Of a stretch of 64,000 nucleotides of DNA, positions 1-10,750 are shown one piece after another. The stretch is taken from assembly GCA_025594325.1 (NCBI GenBank), contig JANHCV010000007.1:1426001-1490000 (forward strand), written 5' to 3'. How positions within the stretch are numbered: position 1 is the first letter of the stretch; every line of letters begins with the position of its first letter. The notes under the pieces are model-generated. The model searched no databases. It had not been told where the DNA came from and was given only the letters and a program-made list of their open reading frames with translations. This DNA comes from Blastocladiella emersonii ATCC 22665 (lineage: Eukaryota; Blastocladiomycota; Blastocladiomycetes; Blastocladiales; Blastocladiaceae). The translations under genes were made by a program, and so were the position numbers.

Positions 1-1
1 G

Positions 2-2317
2 ATCTGGCAGCGGTGCGGGTGGGGCGCGACGGTCCCGCTCGTCAACTTCATCGAGGTGATCGTCGCCGAGACCAAGGACGGGTACGGCGTCTGGGCCGAG
101 GAGCACGGGTTCGATATCGAGTACTACGTCCTCGAGGGGTTCCGCAAGCACCTCAAGCGGCTCGACGCTGACCAGTCGGGCCTCGTCACGGTGCGCGAGG
201 TCAACGACTTTTTCTTCTTCGACTTTTCGCTCATCCAGTGGGCGCTCGTCGGGACGTTTTACATGCGCCAGCTCGAGATCGATCTGTACGGCTTCGCACA
301 ACTTCTCCCACCACTCGAGCATCCTGCTGACACACTCTCGGACGCGAACGTGTGTAGCCTCCACGAGGTGGCCGTGCTGTGCCGTCAGGTCCGCGACCAC
401 ATCCGCGCGCTGCCCGACGACGCGGCGTTTGTGGTGCTGTTCAAGGCGGTCGAGCCCGAGCTGCTGACGCTGGCGCACCTGTGCGAGCGGTCGACCGAGG
501 ACGAGCTCGCGGACATCACGCCCGAGACGCACGCCGCCATCATGGAGTACATCCGCGCTGACATGTTTGAGGCGACGCGCACGGGGCTGTACGACGGCCA
601 GCCCGACCTGTACGACTTTCACGTGCAGCAGCTCATCGCCGTGCAGTCGCCCGGCGTGCACCGCCACTTCTCGGCGTCCATCAAGTCGGAGCTGTCCGCG
701 CTGCTCGAGTACATGAGCGAGCTGCGGGCCGCCGACCGCGCCGGCGAGGACGAGCACGCACCCATGCTCTCCGCGCTCACGTCGTGCCTGTACGAGATCG
801 CGCGCACCTTCGAGCGCGCGTTCCCCGACACGATCCTGCAGCTCGACGCCAAGGCCAAGCAGGCGGCGATCCAGTACGGGTACCTCGCGACGCGCGGGTC
901 GACCGACTGGTCCGCGCTGTTCGACTTCCCGCCCACGACGTTGCAGGAGCCCTTCCCGCTCACCGCGTGGGTGCCCAGCGCGCTGTCGCCCGACGTCCCC
1001 GAAAACGCGGTCGTCGGCGGCACGCTGTTCGGCGCCCCCGTGTACCTCGTCCAGGCGCTCGTCAACGTCGCCGGACGCACCAACCTCGTGCCCTCGTTCG
1101 CGTACCGTTCGCCGACCGGCCACTGGAAGTGCAAGGCGGCGATCGCGGGGGTCCAGCACGCCGCCACGTTCCAGTGGCTCACGCGTGCACGCAACGTGCA
1201 CGTCGCCTCGACCGTGAACGAGCCCGCCGACCACATCCTCGCGTGGGTCCCACTGCGGCTCGACGGCGACGCGCCGCACCCGCTGGCCGGGCGCGCCGGG
1301 ATCGAGTACCGCAAGCACGAGACGTATTTCGCGCGGCTCCGCGTCGATCCGGCGACCGTGGTCCCGGGCAAGCTCTTCACCAAGAATGGCCAGATGCACG
1401 CGTCGTTTGTCCTGCCGCGCGCCGACGGCGACGGCGCCTACGAGTACACGACGCTGCCGCACCAGTCCAAGAGCAGCCTCCGCCGCCCGCTGTCGCGCGA
1501 CATCGCCATAGAGATCCTCATTGCCGACTCGCGCAACATCGCCTTCTACCAGCACCTGCAGTGGAACACGCTCGCCGAGGCGCGCGCCCGCAACGCACAG
1601 CCCGTGATCGCCGGCGGGACGTCCGACCAGCCCGCGTACCTCGCGTGGACCGTCGGCGACCACGGGATGCGCCTCGGCATGGTGTTCGCCGACGAGGACT
1701 ACGCGCTGCTCGGCGAGGACCCGTTCGGCGGGGGACGCGACGACGATAACCGCGACGACGACGGGCTCGCGACACCGCACTTCCGCGTCCTTACGGGCCT
1801 ACCGGGCGCCGTGTTCGAGTCGGGACCGTACCGCCCGCACCCGCACCTCGCGTGGAAGAAGACCACGGCCGAGGGGATCGTCCACGGCGCGCACTCGGCC
1901 ATGAAGATCGTGATCGTCAACCAGACGCTCCGCGGCGAGACACTCGCGGTCGCGCGCACGGTGTCGACCAAGGCACTCGCGGACAAGCCTCGTACGTTTT
2001 CTCTGGCGGAAGCGACTTCAAGCGTGATCTTGACCCCGCGACCGCGTGTAGATCTCGGCCGCCGCGTCATGTGCGTGGGCGAGTGGAGCTGGGCCAAGGG
2101 CAAGAACGAGTACGACCTGTCCGGGTTCGAGATCCCGTTCATCCCGCCGGTGCTCGACGACGGCAGCCTCGACGAGTACGAGACGCTGCACTTTGACGTG
2201 GCCGCGTTCCACCGCCAGTACGCCGACGAGGGCGAGGGCACCGACCGCGTCCGGTACATGGCCGACGCCGACGGGAACCGCATGGTGAACCACACGTACC
2301 GCCAGCTGGAGTCCTAG
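2..2317 (+). CDS. EF-hand protein of unknown function (5' partial)
   Basis: The reading frame is open from the window edge to a TAG at 2315-2317, so the start lies outside. Two in-frame introns are hidden in the open frame: 286-357 (72 bp, GTACGG...GTGTAG with a CTGAC branch site) and 1992-2051 (60 bp, GTACGT...GTGTAG). Both are multiples of three, so a naive ORF runs through them. Without them about 727 residues are visible. One EF-hand loop (D-A-D-Q-S-G-L-V-T-V-R-E, near residues 53-65 of the visible part) suggests Ca2+ binding; the flanking F-rich helix fits a helix-loop-helix. The remaining 600 residues are globular-looking, but I do not recognise the family. The C-terminus is complete. 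It converges on the palmitoyltransferase gene with only 29 bp between the stop codons. Function is not assigned. Confidence 0.8.
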   Translation: MWQRCGWGATVPLVNFIEVIVAETKDGYGVWAEEHGFDIEYYVLEGFRKHLKRLDADQSGLVTVREVNDFFFFDFSLIQWALVGTFYMRQLEIDLYGFAQLLPPLEHPADTLSDANVCSLHEVAVLCRQVRDHIRALPDDAAFVVLFKAVEPELLTLAHLCERSTEDELADITPETHAAIMEYIRADMFEATRTGLYDGQPDLYDFHVQQLIAVQSPGVHRHFSASIKSELSALLEYMSELRAADRAGEDEHAPMLSALTSCLYEIARTFERAFPDTILQLDAKAKQAAIQYGYLATRGSTDWSALFDFPPTTLQEPFPLTAWVPSALSPDVPENAVVGGTLFGAPVYLVQALVNVAGRTNLVPSFAYRSPTGHWKCKAAIAGVQHAATFQWLTRARNVHVASTVNEPADHILAWVPLRLDGDAPHPLAGRAGIEYRKHETYFARLRVDPATVVPGKLFTKNGQMHASFVLPRADGDGAYEYTTLPHQSKSSLRRPLSRDIAIEILIADSRNIAFYQHLQWNTLAEARARNAQPVIAGGTSDQPAYLAWTVGDHGMRLGMVFADEDYALLGEDPFGGGRDDDNRDDDGLATPHFRVLTGLPGAVFESGPYRPHPHLAWKKTTAEGIVHGAHSAMKIVIVNQTLRGETLAVARTVSTKALADKPRTFSLAEATSSVILTPRPRVDLGRRVMCVGEWSWAKGKNEYDLSGFEIPFIPPVLDDGSLDEYETLHFDVAAFHRQYADEGEGTDRVRYMADADGNRMVNHTYRQLES

Positions 2318-2346
2318 GAGCGTAGAAGTAATATACGATGGTCTAG

Positions 2347-3731
2347 CTATGCAACAATGATCTCGGACAGGTGCACGTCGCTCGACCCGCGGCGCAGCGG
2401 GACGCTTGCCTCGTCGCCGTCTCCGCGGTGGAGCGTGCGCAGCGCAATGGCGCGCGACGCGGCCGTCTCGTACATGAACCCGTTGCCGACGGGCGGCACG
2501 GGGAGCGGGAGCAAGACGTACCACCACGGCCTAAACGCCCCCAAAACGTCAGTCTCGTCCTCGCTTCATCCTTTCGCAAACGCGACGTACCGCGCAGCCG
2601 TATTCAGCACGACCGCCAAATTCTCGCGCCACCCGAGATTGAACTCGCTCGTAGCGGGCGGCGACGCCTCGGCGTTCTCCATCCACTCGAGCTGGGTCTC
2701 GCCGCGGACGACCGCGAGGTACACGTGCCAGCCGGCCATGCCCGAGAGCAGCAAGCCGAGCAGCGTGGTGACCAGGAAGCAGAACAGGAACGCGTCGCGC
2801 GCGACGGCGTGTGGCCACGGGGCGAACGGGAAGAAGGCGTCGGGCGCGTAGGGCGCGGAGAAGCAGGTGAACAGGATGCCTGGCGGGAGGGTGTACGTGA
2901 GTGGGCGGGGAGGGTAATGGGGATGGACGGAGGGAGGACGTACACGCGAGCGAGACGTAGACGAGGAACACGACAAAGTAGCGGTGGTTGTGGTGCCCGA
3001 CGCAGTCTGCGCGGGTGGCGGTGGCGGGTCAGCGCGGGGTCGGGTCAGTGAAAGCGCGGAGACGTACTGTTGAGCCCTACACAGGATCCGGTCAGCGGTT
3101 CGGCAGAGTAGGCGTGGGACGGGATGGCGTACATGGACAGTCTGGACACAGCGCATTCGCGGTTCTCGTCGGTTAGCGATATCGTTGAGGGAGTGTGCGT
3201 GGAGGCGCGTACGATGATCCCTACACGCTAGCGCGTCAGTGAGCAACACACTCCCGCCACAACCTGACACGGCCGCGCCTACATCTTGAGCACGCAGCGC
3301 TTGCACACGCTGCAGTGGTGACACCGCTCGGGCTTGGGCGCGTTACACCTCCGGCACACCTTGGCCGCGCTCATAGCAGCATCCTCGTCGTCGCGCGCCA
3401 CATCTTCCGCATAACTCGTCGTGCGCACCGCCATCCAGTAGTTGAAGAAGATATCCACGACGAGCAGCGCCGCGGCGCCGTAGACGGCCGCCCACGCCAA
3501 GCCCGCGACGCTCCACACGTTGTCGGGGCGCGACTCGGGCATCAGCATCGCAAAGAAGATCCACGCGCACGCGCCGATCAGGGCACACGCCACTACGAGC
3601 AGAATCGGCCCGAGAATGCGCATGCAGACGGCGGCGAGCGGCGGCAGCACGCGCTCGGCAGTCGCGGCGGCCCACTTCACCGCGGGGTTCTCGGTCAGTG
3701 CCCGCACGAGGGTGGCTGGCCGCGGGAGCAT
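2347..3731 (-). CDS. DHHC-type protein S-palmitoyltransferase
   Basis: Membrane enzyme that transfers palmitate to cysteines of substrate proteins. Seven exons: 3283-3731, 3213-3220, 3133-3141, 3068-3076, 2944-3006, 2591-2879, 2347-2530, giving 336 residues with every phase matching. Two membrane spans (about residues 39-61 and 72-95) precede a cysteine-rich domain (C126 to about 180) with CRRC, CHHC and CKRC pairs. The catalytic D151-H152-H153-C154 is followed by PWLNNCVGHHNHRYF, then two more spans and a C-terminal part with an N-L-G-W stretch and a P-x-x-G-x-G-F segment like other family members. D-H-H-C-P-W-L-N is spread over micro-exons of 8, 9 and 9 nt, each with GT/AG borders and CTGAC- or CTAAC-like branch sites. 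The start at 3731 is the first ATG before the first span. A four-span topology with cytosolic catalytic loop is known for the family. Substrate and organelle cannot be told. Confidence 0.93.
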
Positions 3732-4994
3732 CGTGTCGCGTGCGGTTAAAGTTGCATGGAGAGTCGGTTGATGAGGGAGAGTGAGAGAGGGGAACGGGGG
3801 CGGCCAGGTGAAGGGGCGAAGCGAACGGCGCCACACGGCGGCGTGACCGCGGCGGAGCGCCACACCGGACGCGTCGGGGTTTTGTCTCGCGCTCTGTCTC
3901 GCGGCGGCGCGACTCCTCAACCCATCGGATGATGGACATGTTGATGGCCTAGTCACACTGAACCAATCGAGCTCCAAAAAGCAGCAGGGTCGGGTTGTGT
4001 GAGGCCGTGGCCATTGTGGAACGAAGCAGAAGCCGGGCGCAGTTGTCGTCGCGTCGTATCCGACCATGGACATTGTGAGGCCTCTGCGGAAGGAGGCAGT
4101 TGTGGACCATGTCCGAGGAGCATTCGAGCTGTCGTTCAAGTGGATCTAGCATCAAAACCCCGAGAAACTCTCGATGGCCAGCGTCGTGGGGTACATTTCA
4201 GGAGTAGAAACGCCACGATGGCTGCTGCCAAGTCACCCGACCCACAACGCACGACGACAGAGTGCATATATCGAAGCCCCATTGGCTAAACAGCTGCGAT
4301 CCTGCCACGCACATCCAAGACAGCCGGACGCCGACTCGCAGACGGACGGACCCCGACCGCCGCCGCCGCGCCTCCCCCTGGCGACCGCCCCTCGCTCCGG
4401 CCGGCCGTCGACTTTGGTGGGTGGGTGTGGCTCATCGGGCTCATCACTCCACGGAACTTGCGTGCGACCAAGTGCATGCGACACTGGTGCAGCGACGCTT
4501 CCTCGCCGTCGTCAGGTGCGCGTCCGTCTGCTTCGACTCGTCTGCGCGACGGGCACGGTGGCCCGGCTCCTGTCATGCCTCCATGTCCATACATAGGCTC
4601 TCTTCAGAGTGGGCAAACTGAGGCCACGACTCGGTCAAGTACATGCATACATGATCGGCGGAGAGCAGACGCCGTCGCAGGCCGCCGTCCGTCCATGGTC
4701 AAGGCCCGCGCGACCGCCATCTCCGTGCCGTTCTCCTGAGGCCGCACCCGCTCACCTCCCTTGTGCCGTTGCGCGACTCCGTGTAGCTCCACTTTTGCCC
4801 TGTGACCCGCAACTTACGCCTGTGTGGTCGCGTGCCTCCCACTCCGCTCGTGCCGACCAGTCGTTCTTGGCCGCTGTACTCGCTGAACCGCTCGACGCTT
4901 CTCGCCAAACGCTGGCTTGTTGGGCGCCCTCCGAACCGACCCGCACGCGCAACACGTCTCTCTGTTGCCCGCACGGCCGTTGCCGCCGCCAGCC
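3732..4994. other. Intergenic region between divergent genes
   Basis: This 1.26-kb stretch separates the start of the palmitoyltransferase (-) from the start of the zinc-finger gene (+), so it should hold both promoters. Many open frames cross it, but none has family-like sequence or a supported start. I see no clear TATA box. Confidence 0.5.
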
Positions 4995-7900
4995 ATGGGC
5001 GACGACGACAACCCGCCCTTCTTGACCTACCACGACGCGTCGTTGAGGCCGCTGTTGCCGCCGTTGCGACTGCTCGACCACCCAAACTCGCTGGCCAGCT
5101 CGACGGTCCCGCTTGACGGCTTCCCGCCAGAGCATGTCGCACGACCAGGCGAGCAGCTGACCATCAACCCGTTCGCGCTCTCAGCAAACCCGCCCGCGCC
5201 ACCCAACTACGAGCACGTTCACCCGGGCGAACTGCTATGGCCGCCCAACGACACGAGCGTACGGCCATCGACGTTTCATCACGGCGGCCATCACCACGCG
5301 TTCGCCGCGAGTGCATCGCGGACCGCCTCGGTCCCGCCCACACACCTCGTCGCCCCGCAACGCCAGCAGCCGGTATCACGCCCGGTACGTCCTTTCTCCT
5401 GTGTGTGCGGGGGACTGTGGCCAGCGCTGTCCGCAGCACGCGATCGCGTCCGCGGCGTTCGTTCATTCCGGCGGTCCGGCCCGCGGCCGATTGGCCGTTG
5501 CGGGTGGCTTGCGCGCGGAGGCGGCGCAGCAGCCCAGCGCAGGACATCCCCGTCCCCGTTTTGCTCATCACACATCTGTCGCTGTTTAGACTTTGAGGGT
5601 CGTTCCTGCGACCTCCGCTGCGACCAGTCCGCTCTCCCTCCCCTCGTCGCAACGGCAACCGCATCTGCCGCCGCACTTGCAGGCCGCCGCTGCTGCCTGC
5701 GCCGCCATGTATCCCCATGAACTCGTCATGCACGCCACCGGCGCGCCCGCCGCGACCTCGCGCGACGCCGGCGTCGAGAACGTCCCCCCGCCGCCACCGC
5801 TCCCGCCGACGCCACTCACGGCAGACCGCGCCCGCCCCTCGGCCAAGCGCTCGCGCCCGGCGGCTGCTGGCGACGCGCCCGCGGGATCACTCGCCGCCAA
5901 CTCGGCGCTCCGCGCGCTCCTGACCTCGCCACCACCCCCGCCACCCCCGTCCGCGCCTGGGCCCGCCGGCCACTGGCCCGGCATCGACTCGGCATCGATC
6001 CGCCGCCCCTCGGTCTCCGTGTCGACGCAGGCGGGCGAGCCGGCGCTCCCCAACGCGCGCGCGTCGTCGTGGCTGCCGCCCAGCGCGCGCTGCAGCAGCG
6101 ACAGCGACAGCAGCAGCAGCTTGAGCGACGAGTACGACGACGGCTCGGCCTCGTCGCGCTCGAGCTCCGCCTCGCCCGCGCCCGCGCCCGCGCCGTCCAA
6201 GCGGCGGCGGGTCGGCAACAACGCTGCTCCGCCACCGCCACCGCCGCCGCTGCCACCCGGCGCGCTCGGCCACCCGGGCGCCCTGCTGCACCCGGCCACG
6301 CTCGCGCACCCGCCCTCGCTCGCCGGCTCTGAGACCAGCGCGTCGTCGTCGGCCCCACCGCCGCCGCCCGGCGCGAGCAGCCAGCCGCCGCGGGACCGTG
6401 TCCGTCTGGTGATCCCGCGCCACCCAGACGACCCGACACTCCCGGTCCCGCGGGCTCGTCCGTGGCTCGAGGTCGTCGACCCGACCGCTCCGCCGGGCGC
6501 CACCCCGCAACGTGTCACGCGCAGCACCGTCTTGCTGCAGGGCACGGCCGTGCACGACCACTCGGCCCGCCCGCACGTCTGCACCGACTGCGGCGCGCGG
6601 TTCAAGCGCGCCGAGCACCTGCGCCGCCACGCGCGCATCCACTCGGGCGTGCTCCCGTTCGCGTGCCCGTACCCCGGCTGCGGCAAGGCCTTCTCGCGCC
6701 CCGATAACCGCGCGCAGCACCTCAAGACCCACGAGCGCCAGGCGAACAAGGACGCCGCCGATAGAGAGGCGGTCGCGGCGCTCGTGCGCGGCGGGATGGT
6801 CCCCGTCTACGCGATCGGCGGTGACCCTGGCGCTGTCGCCGCGCGGGTGGGTCCGCCCGCGATCTGGCCTCTCGCGTCGCCGATGCTCGCGATGGCTCCG
6901 AATGAGGCCGCAGCAGTGGTGCCGGCGCCGCTGCCGGTTCTCGCGCCTACCTCGGCTGGCGTGGAGCAGGGCGGCGACGTTGCGCCCGCCGAGGAGCAGC
7001 AGCAGCCGCCGGCACGCGCGTCGCGCTCACGCTCGCGTCGATCGCGAGGCGACGAGACCGCGTCTGCCTCGGCTTCGACTGAGGTCGCACCACCCGCTGT
7101 TGAGACCTACCCAGTCGCGGCGCCCGTCGAGGTGGCCCAGCCGACGGCGCCCGCCCTCGAGGACGAGCAGCCGATTGCACCCGCGACGTCGACTTCGCGG
7201 TGGCCGAGCCCCAAGCCGGTTGCCGTGACGGCCAATTCGCGCGTCACCCCGCCGCCGTCCCTGAATGTCTCGCCCACGCAGCAGCCTGACCCTCCCGCAC
7301 CGGCGCGCGCGCCCGCTCCTAACGCCGACGACGCCGTTGCCCGCGTGCTCGCGCGCTCGGTCCCTGAACCTTCTGCTGACGGCGTCGATAGTCGTGCGCC
7401 CTCTGCACCCACGCCCGGCCGCGTCGTTGACGGTGCGCCCGCTCCCGCGCCGTCGGCCCTGGCGCCCAATCGCGAGCAAGGCGCCGCTCGCGCGTCATCG
7501 GCACGCGCACCGAACGGCGACGCCGCGCACATGCCCTCGCTACCGCTCGACGCGCGCGAGTACCACCATCATCCCCACCCGGCGAGTTGGGGTCCGCCGC
7601 CGCCGGCGCCGCCGTCGGCCGGATTCTACCCGTACTCGGGCGGCGTCGACCAGTACTACCCGCCGTACCCGCACCTGTCGCACCCGGCCTACTCGCCGTA
7701 CCCGTACCACCCCGCGTACTCGGTGTCCCCGCACCTCGGGTTCCCCGCTCCTCCGCTCCCGCCGCCGCACGGCGACCCGTACGCGTCGCCGTACCCGCCG
7801 GTGCCGGGGTACTCGCGGTCCGGCTCCCGCTCGCGCTCGCGGTCCCCGCCGTCCTACCCGTCGCCCGCCGCCGGCGGCATCCCCGCTGGCCTCTCGGCCG

Positions 7901-8301
7901 CGTACGCGGCTTCCCTCCACTCGGCCGCCCTGCACCCACACGCGCGCCACGCGTACCCTTACGCGTACGGGTACCCGCAGCCGCAGCACGGCGGCCACTA
8001 CGGCCACCCGCCTCCGCCGCCGCACGCGTACCACCCGGACCACATGCCGTCGCCGCAGATCCAGCGGCTGCGGTCCACGTCGCGCCGCAGCAGCGCGGCC
8101 GGCGCGAGCGACGGTAGCGGGATCGGGATCGCGACGCCGTCGGTCGGCGGTGCGCCCGGGTTCGACTCGGCGGCGTACCTCGCGCTCGAGTCGGTGTCGC
8201 CGGCGAGTCCCGCCATGGTCCGCGCCGCCCGCGGCGGTGGCGGTGGCGAGGTGCGCGCGCCGCGGCCCGGGTCCTTGCCGCCCGCAACGCGTAAACAGTG
8301 A
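4995..8301 (+). CDS. C2H2 zinc-finger transcription factor-like protein
   Basis: Two exons, 4995-5384 and 5590-8301, joined in phase 0 across a 205-bp GTACGT...TTTAG intron, give 1033 residues. Starting at the later ATG 5707 is the alternative. Two adjacent classical C2H2 fingers lie at about residues 459-513 (C-x2-C-x12-H-x3-H, then C-x4-C-x12-H-x3-H with the linker HSGVLPFAC), implying sequence-specific DNA binding in the nucleus. About 55 residues upstream sits the short block VIPRHPDDPTLPVPRARP, also found in the zinc-finger gene at 20.8 kb, so it marks a paralogous family. Everything else is low complexity: Pro/Ala/Ser-rich before the fingers, and a Pro/Tyr/His-rich tail with an RSRSRS run after them. 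The tail ends with an LALESVSPASPAMVRAAR stretch resembling the end of the 20.8-kb gene. Target genes are unknown. Confidence 0.85.
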
Positions 8302-8459
8302 GTCCAGATGATGAGAAATGAGATGAACGCCAACCGTGTAATACATTGCAAGCCTACTGTAGTTTAACACGGCGACTGAGCTCGGAGCGATTTCCTTCAC
8401 GCCTTAGGCACACTTCTAGCCGCGTGCAGCATCAATGCGACGACGCTGGCCGAGCTAAA

Positions 8460-8529
8460 ATCGTTTACTTCTCCATTACGACCTCGCGACAAGGATCGTT
8501 TACTTCTTCATTACGACCTCGCGACAAGG
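8460..8529. repeat. 35-bp direct tandem repeat, two copies
   Basis: Copies 8460-8494 and 8495-8529 begin ATCGTTTACTTCT and end CTCGCGACAAGG. They are identical except for one C/T difference near position 14 of the unit. Confidence 0.95.
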
Positions 8530-8565
8530 GCACATCGACACGCTCCCCCGCGTGGGACGCGCTGC

Positions 8566-8588
8566 GAGACGCGTCGATCAATCACGTG
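8566..8588 (+). promoter_or_regulatory. MCB plus E-box composite motif, copy 1
   Basis: Begins GAGACGCGTC and ends with CACGTG. It contains ACGCGT (the core of the fungal MluI cell-cycle box) and CACGTG (a bHLH E-box). It lies about 260 bp upstream of the ATG at 8851. Copies occur at 10612 and 58379. A regulatory role is inferred from recurrence in intergenic DNA only. Confidence 0.4.
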
Positions 8589-8850
8589 CTGTGACCCGCC
8601 GCTGTTCTTCGCGCGATCCGTGGCCACGACCTTCTCTTTCGCTGAAACGCTCGGCTGATTCTTTCGTCGGACCCGTGCCTTATTCTCCCGGGAGTGCCGA
8701 GACAAGGCTCAGGTCCGCGTGCTCGGCGCGTTTGAGCTTTCCATCAAACGTCGCGACGTGTTGGCTCGGCGTGGCAGCGATCTCTTCTGCTCTTCATCAA
8801 GGTCTCACGTCCCAACAGTTCTTCACTCTCGTCGTCAATTCTCCACCGAC

Positions 8851-10134
8851 ATGTCGGCTGCCGAGAAGCCACTCTACCTCGCGTCTGAACACCCGGGACC
8901 CGCTTGCAGCGCTGGCAGTGCGACACTGGCCGCACCCGGCAGCGCATCGCCCGCCGACCTTGAAGTTGGTCCACAAGGCGATGGCAAGGAGCGGCACCGT
9001 AGTGGCCGCGGTGGCCATCGTCGCGCGGGGTGCGCGTGCTGGAACTGCTGCGGGATCCCAGTGTTCCTGTGCCGGCTCATCTGGGTCATCGTGTGTCTGC
9101 TCCTCGTGGTCGCCGTTATCAGCGCGGTACGCTCATGTTCGTATCAGTCGAGTCTATCGTAGCACTCATGTTGATCTCATAGGTGCTGATCGGCGTGTTC
9201 GGCGGGTACTGCTTCAACGGTGGCAAGCTCGTGCGATCCGAGTCGGGCACCCTGGATCTCGCCAGCTTCACGCTGGCGAGTGGTGGCGCAGCCGCGCTGC
9301 AGGTGCTCGGGCAGAACGTGCGTCATGGCACTCTCCTCCTCTAGATCCTGACTGACCCGTCGCTACACGCCGTAGTACGGCCGAATCATCCTGCAGACCG
9401 GCGCCAACGCGTCGTCATCGCTCGGCTATTCCGTCGAACTGTACTCGGCACGCACGCCCGATACGCTGCCCGCACCGCCGCGCGTCGAGACGGCGGGCTC
9501 GCGGTGGACACTGTACCCGCTTGGCATGGGAAACAGTGGCTCCCCGTTCGAGAACGGGAACTGGCTCAGCTGGCTGCACGTCGACGTGTGTACGCGCACC
9601 GTGACAACGATCACTGTCCCGACCTCGTTCCCAAAGTCGGCGACCAACGTGTCGCTGGCCATCACCGCGACGAACCCGGACATCGACCTGTTCGTCGCGG
9701 ACAGCGGCAGCGCGGCGGGTCCGACGTGGGACTCGGTTACGGTGACGGCCAGCAACGGCGACATTTCGGGCCGCGTCGCCGCGGCGCGCGAGGTGGTCAC
9801 CGAGACGACCAACGGCAACACCGACCTGATCATCACGTCCGCGGCGCGCGTCGCCATGACTGGAAGTGGCGGCGACGTCTCGCTCACGGTCGACGCGGCG
9901 GCTGGTGCGATCACGGCGCGCACGACGAACGGCAAGATCCGGATCACCGCACCGGGCGACTGGACCTACTCGGCGCAGACGACCAACGGCGACGTCAAGG
10001 TCGACGGCCGCACGGTCAACCCCGTGCGGAAGAGTGAGGTGGTGAGCGGGACCATGGGCAACGCGAGCAAGGCGGGTGGTAGGACGATGACTGTGGCCAC
10101 GTCGAACGGTGATGTGGACATCCGGCGCGTGTAA
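8851..10134 (+). CDS. Single-pass membrane protein with DUF4097-like repeat ectodomain
   Basis: Three exons (8851-9126, 9183-9317, 9376-10134) joined in phase 0 give 389 residues. The introns are 56 and 58 bp, GTACGC...ATAG and GTGCGT...GTAG. The N-terminal 60 residues are Ser/Gly-rich. A cysteine cluster CACWNCCGIPVFLC (residues 61-74) abuts one hydrophobic span (about 75-98), a likely S-acylated juxtamembrane site by analogy. The rest is built from repeats of the form VTxxTSNGDISG / TTNGNTDL / TTNGKIRI / TTNGDVKV / TSNGDVDI. This spaced [ST]-N-G-[DKN]-[IV] pattern is typical of DUF4097-type adhesin-like beta-helix domains. No signal peptide is seen, so a type II orientation with the repeats outside is plausible. 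An adhesive or wall-contact role is inference. Confidence 0.8.
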
Positions 10135-10750
10135 TAGAGAGTTTCGCACATGTCCAATACCGCCAACGAGAACGCGGCGGCGACCTCGTCCGCCTGGGCC
10201 GATAGCTTGCCGCCACTGGCACCGAAGCTCAAGGAGCTGCTCGGGATATGGTCCAGGCACGCCGTCGGCGGCGCAGACTCGGGTGTGTGTTTCGCGAGCT
10301 GAGGCCGGAAAGCTCGCGCGCTCGTTGACCTCGTCGTCGCGGGCCGCTTCGATCGCGGCGGTTCCAGCTGCTGTCGCACTCGCCGCCGTTGCGGGTACAT
10401 TTACCAAGAAACTTGCCGATCGACATGCCGACACTTTGCCCCCATCGTCTCGCGCTGACTTGACGACCCCACAGTTCGCTTCCGTTTCTTCAACCCACGC
10501 CGCGACCGCTTGGGTCGTCAACGCTCGAGGACTCGCCCGAACAGCTATATCGCGACTTTCCCGGCCGTCGTTCACGCCTGCCGTGCACAGGCCCGCGAGC
10601 ACCCCTGCCGCGAGACGCGTCGATCAAACACGTGAGGCGCGAATGAAATGAATCGGGCGCGTCGGTGGCGCCGCTCCGCTCCACACACTAGTCGATGAAT
10701 CTGCAGCGCAACCACTCTATGCAACCATCGTCCCGTTGACCGAACCCGCC
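10135..10750. other. Intergenic region
   Basis: A 50-codon ORF at 10150-10302 begins MSNTANENAAATSSAWADSL and looks like a genuine N-terminus. It stops without a convincing splice partner, so it is not called as a gene. The motif copy at 10612-10634 lies 117 bp upstream of the next ATG. Confidence 0.4.
10612..10634 (+). promoter_or_regulatory. MCB plus E-box composite motif, copy 2
   Basis: Identical over 23 bp to the copy at 58379 and one base different from the copy at 8566. It sits just upstream of the gene starting at 10751. Confidence 0.4.

Larger units (their letters stand above)
8302..8850. other. Intergenic region with a tandem repeat and a shared motif
   Basis: No gene is supported here. 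It holds a 2 x 35-bp tandem repeat (8460-8529) and one copy of the 23-bp motif found three times in this window (8566-8588). It is presumably the promoter and leader of the gene that starts at 8851. Confidence 0.5.

Noticed and set aside
5707-8301. Starting the 5-kb zinc-finger gene at ATG 5707 as a single-exon gene
   Set aside because: A phase-perfect upstream exon with a GTACGT donor and TTTAG acceptor exists; the short model stays possible if the 205-bp intron is not used.
10150-10302. 50-codon ORF starting MSNTANENAAATSSAWADSL
   Set aside because: A plausible N-terminus, but the only GT/AG pair that could extend it gives an intron of about 28 bp, too short for this genome.
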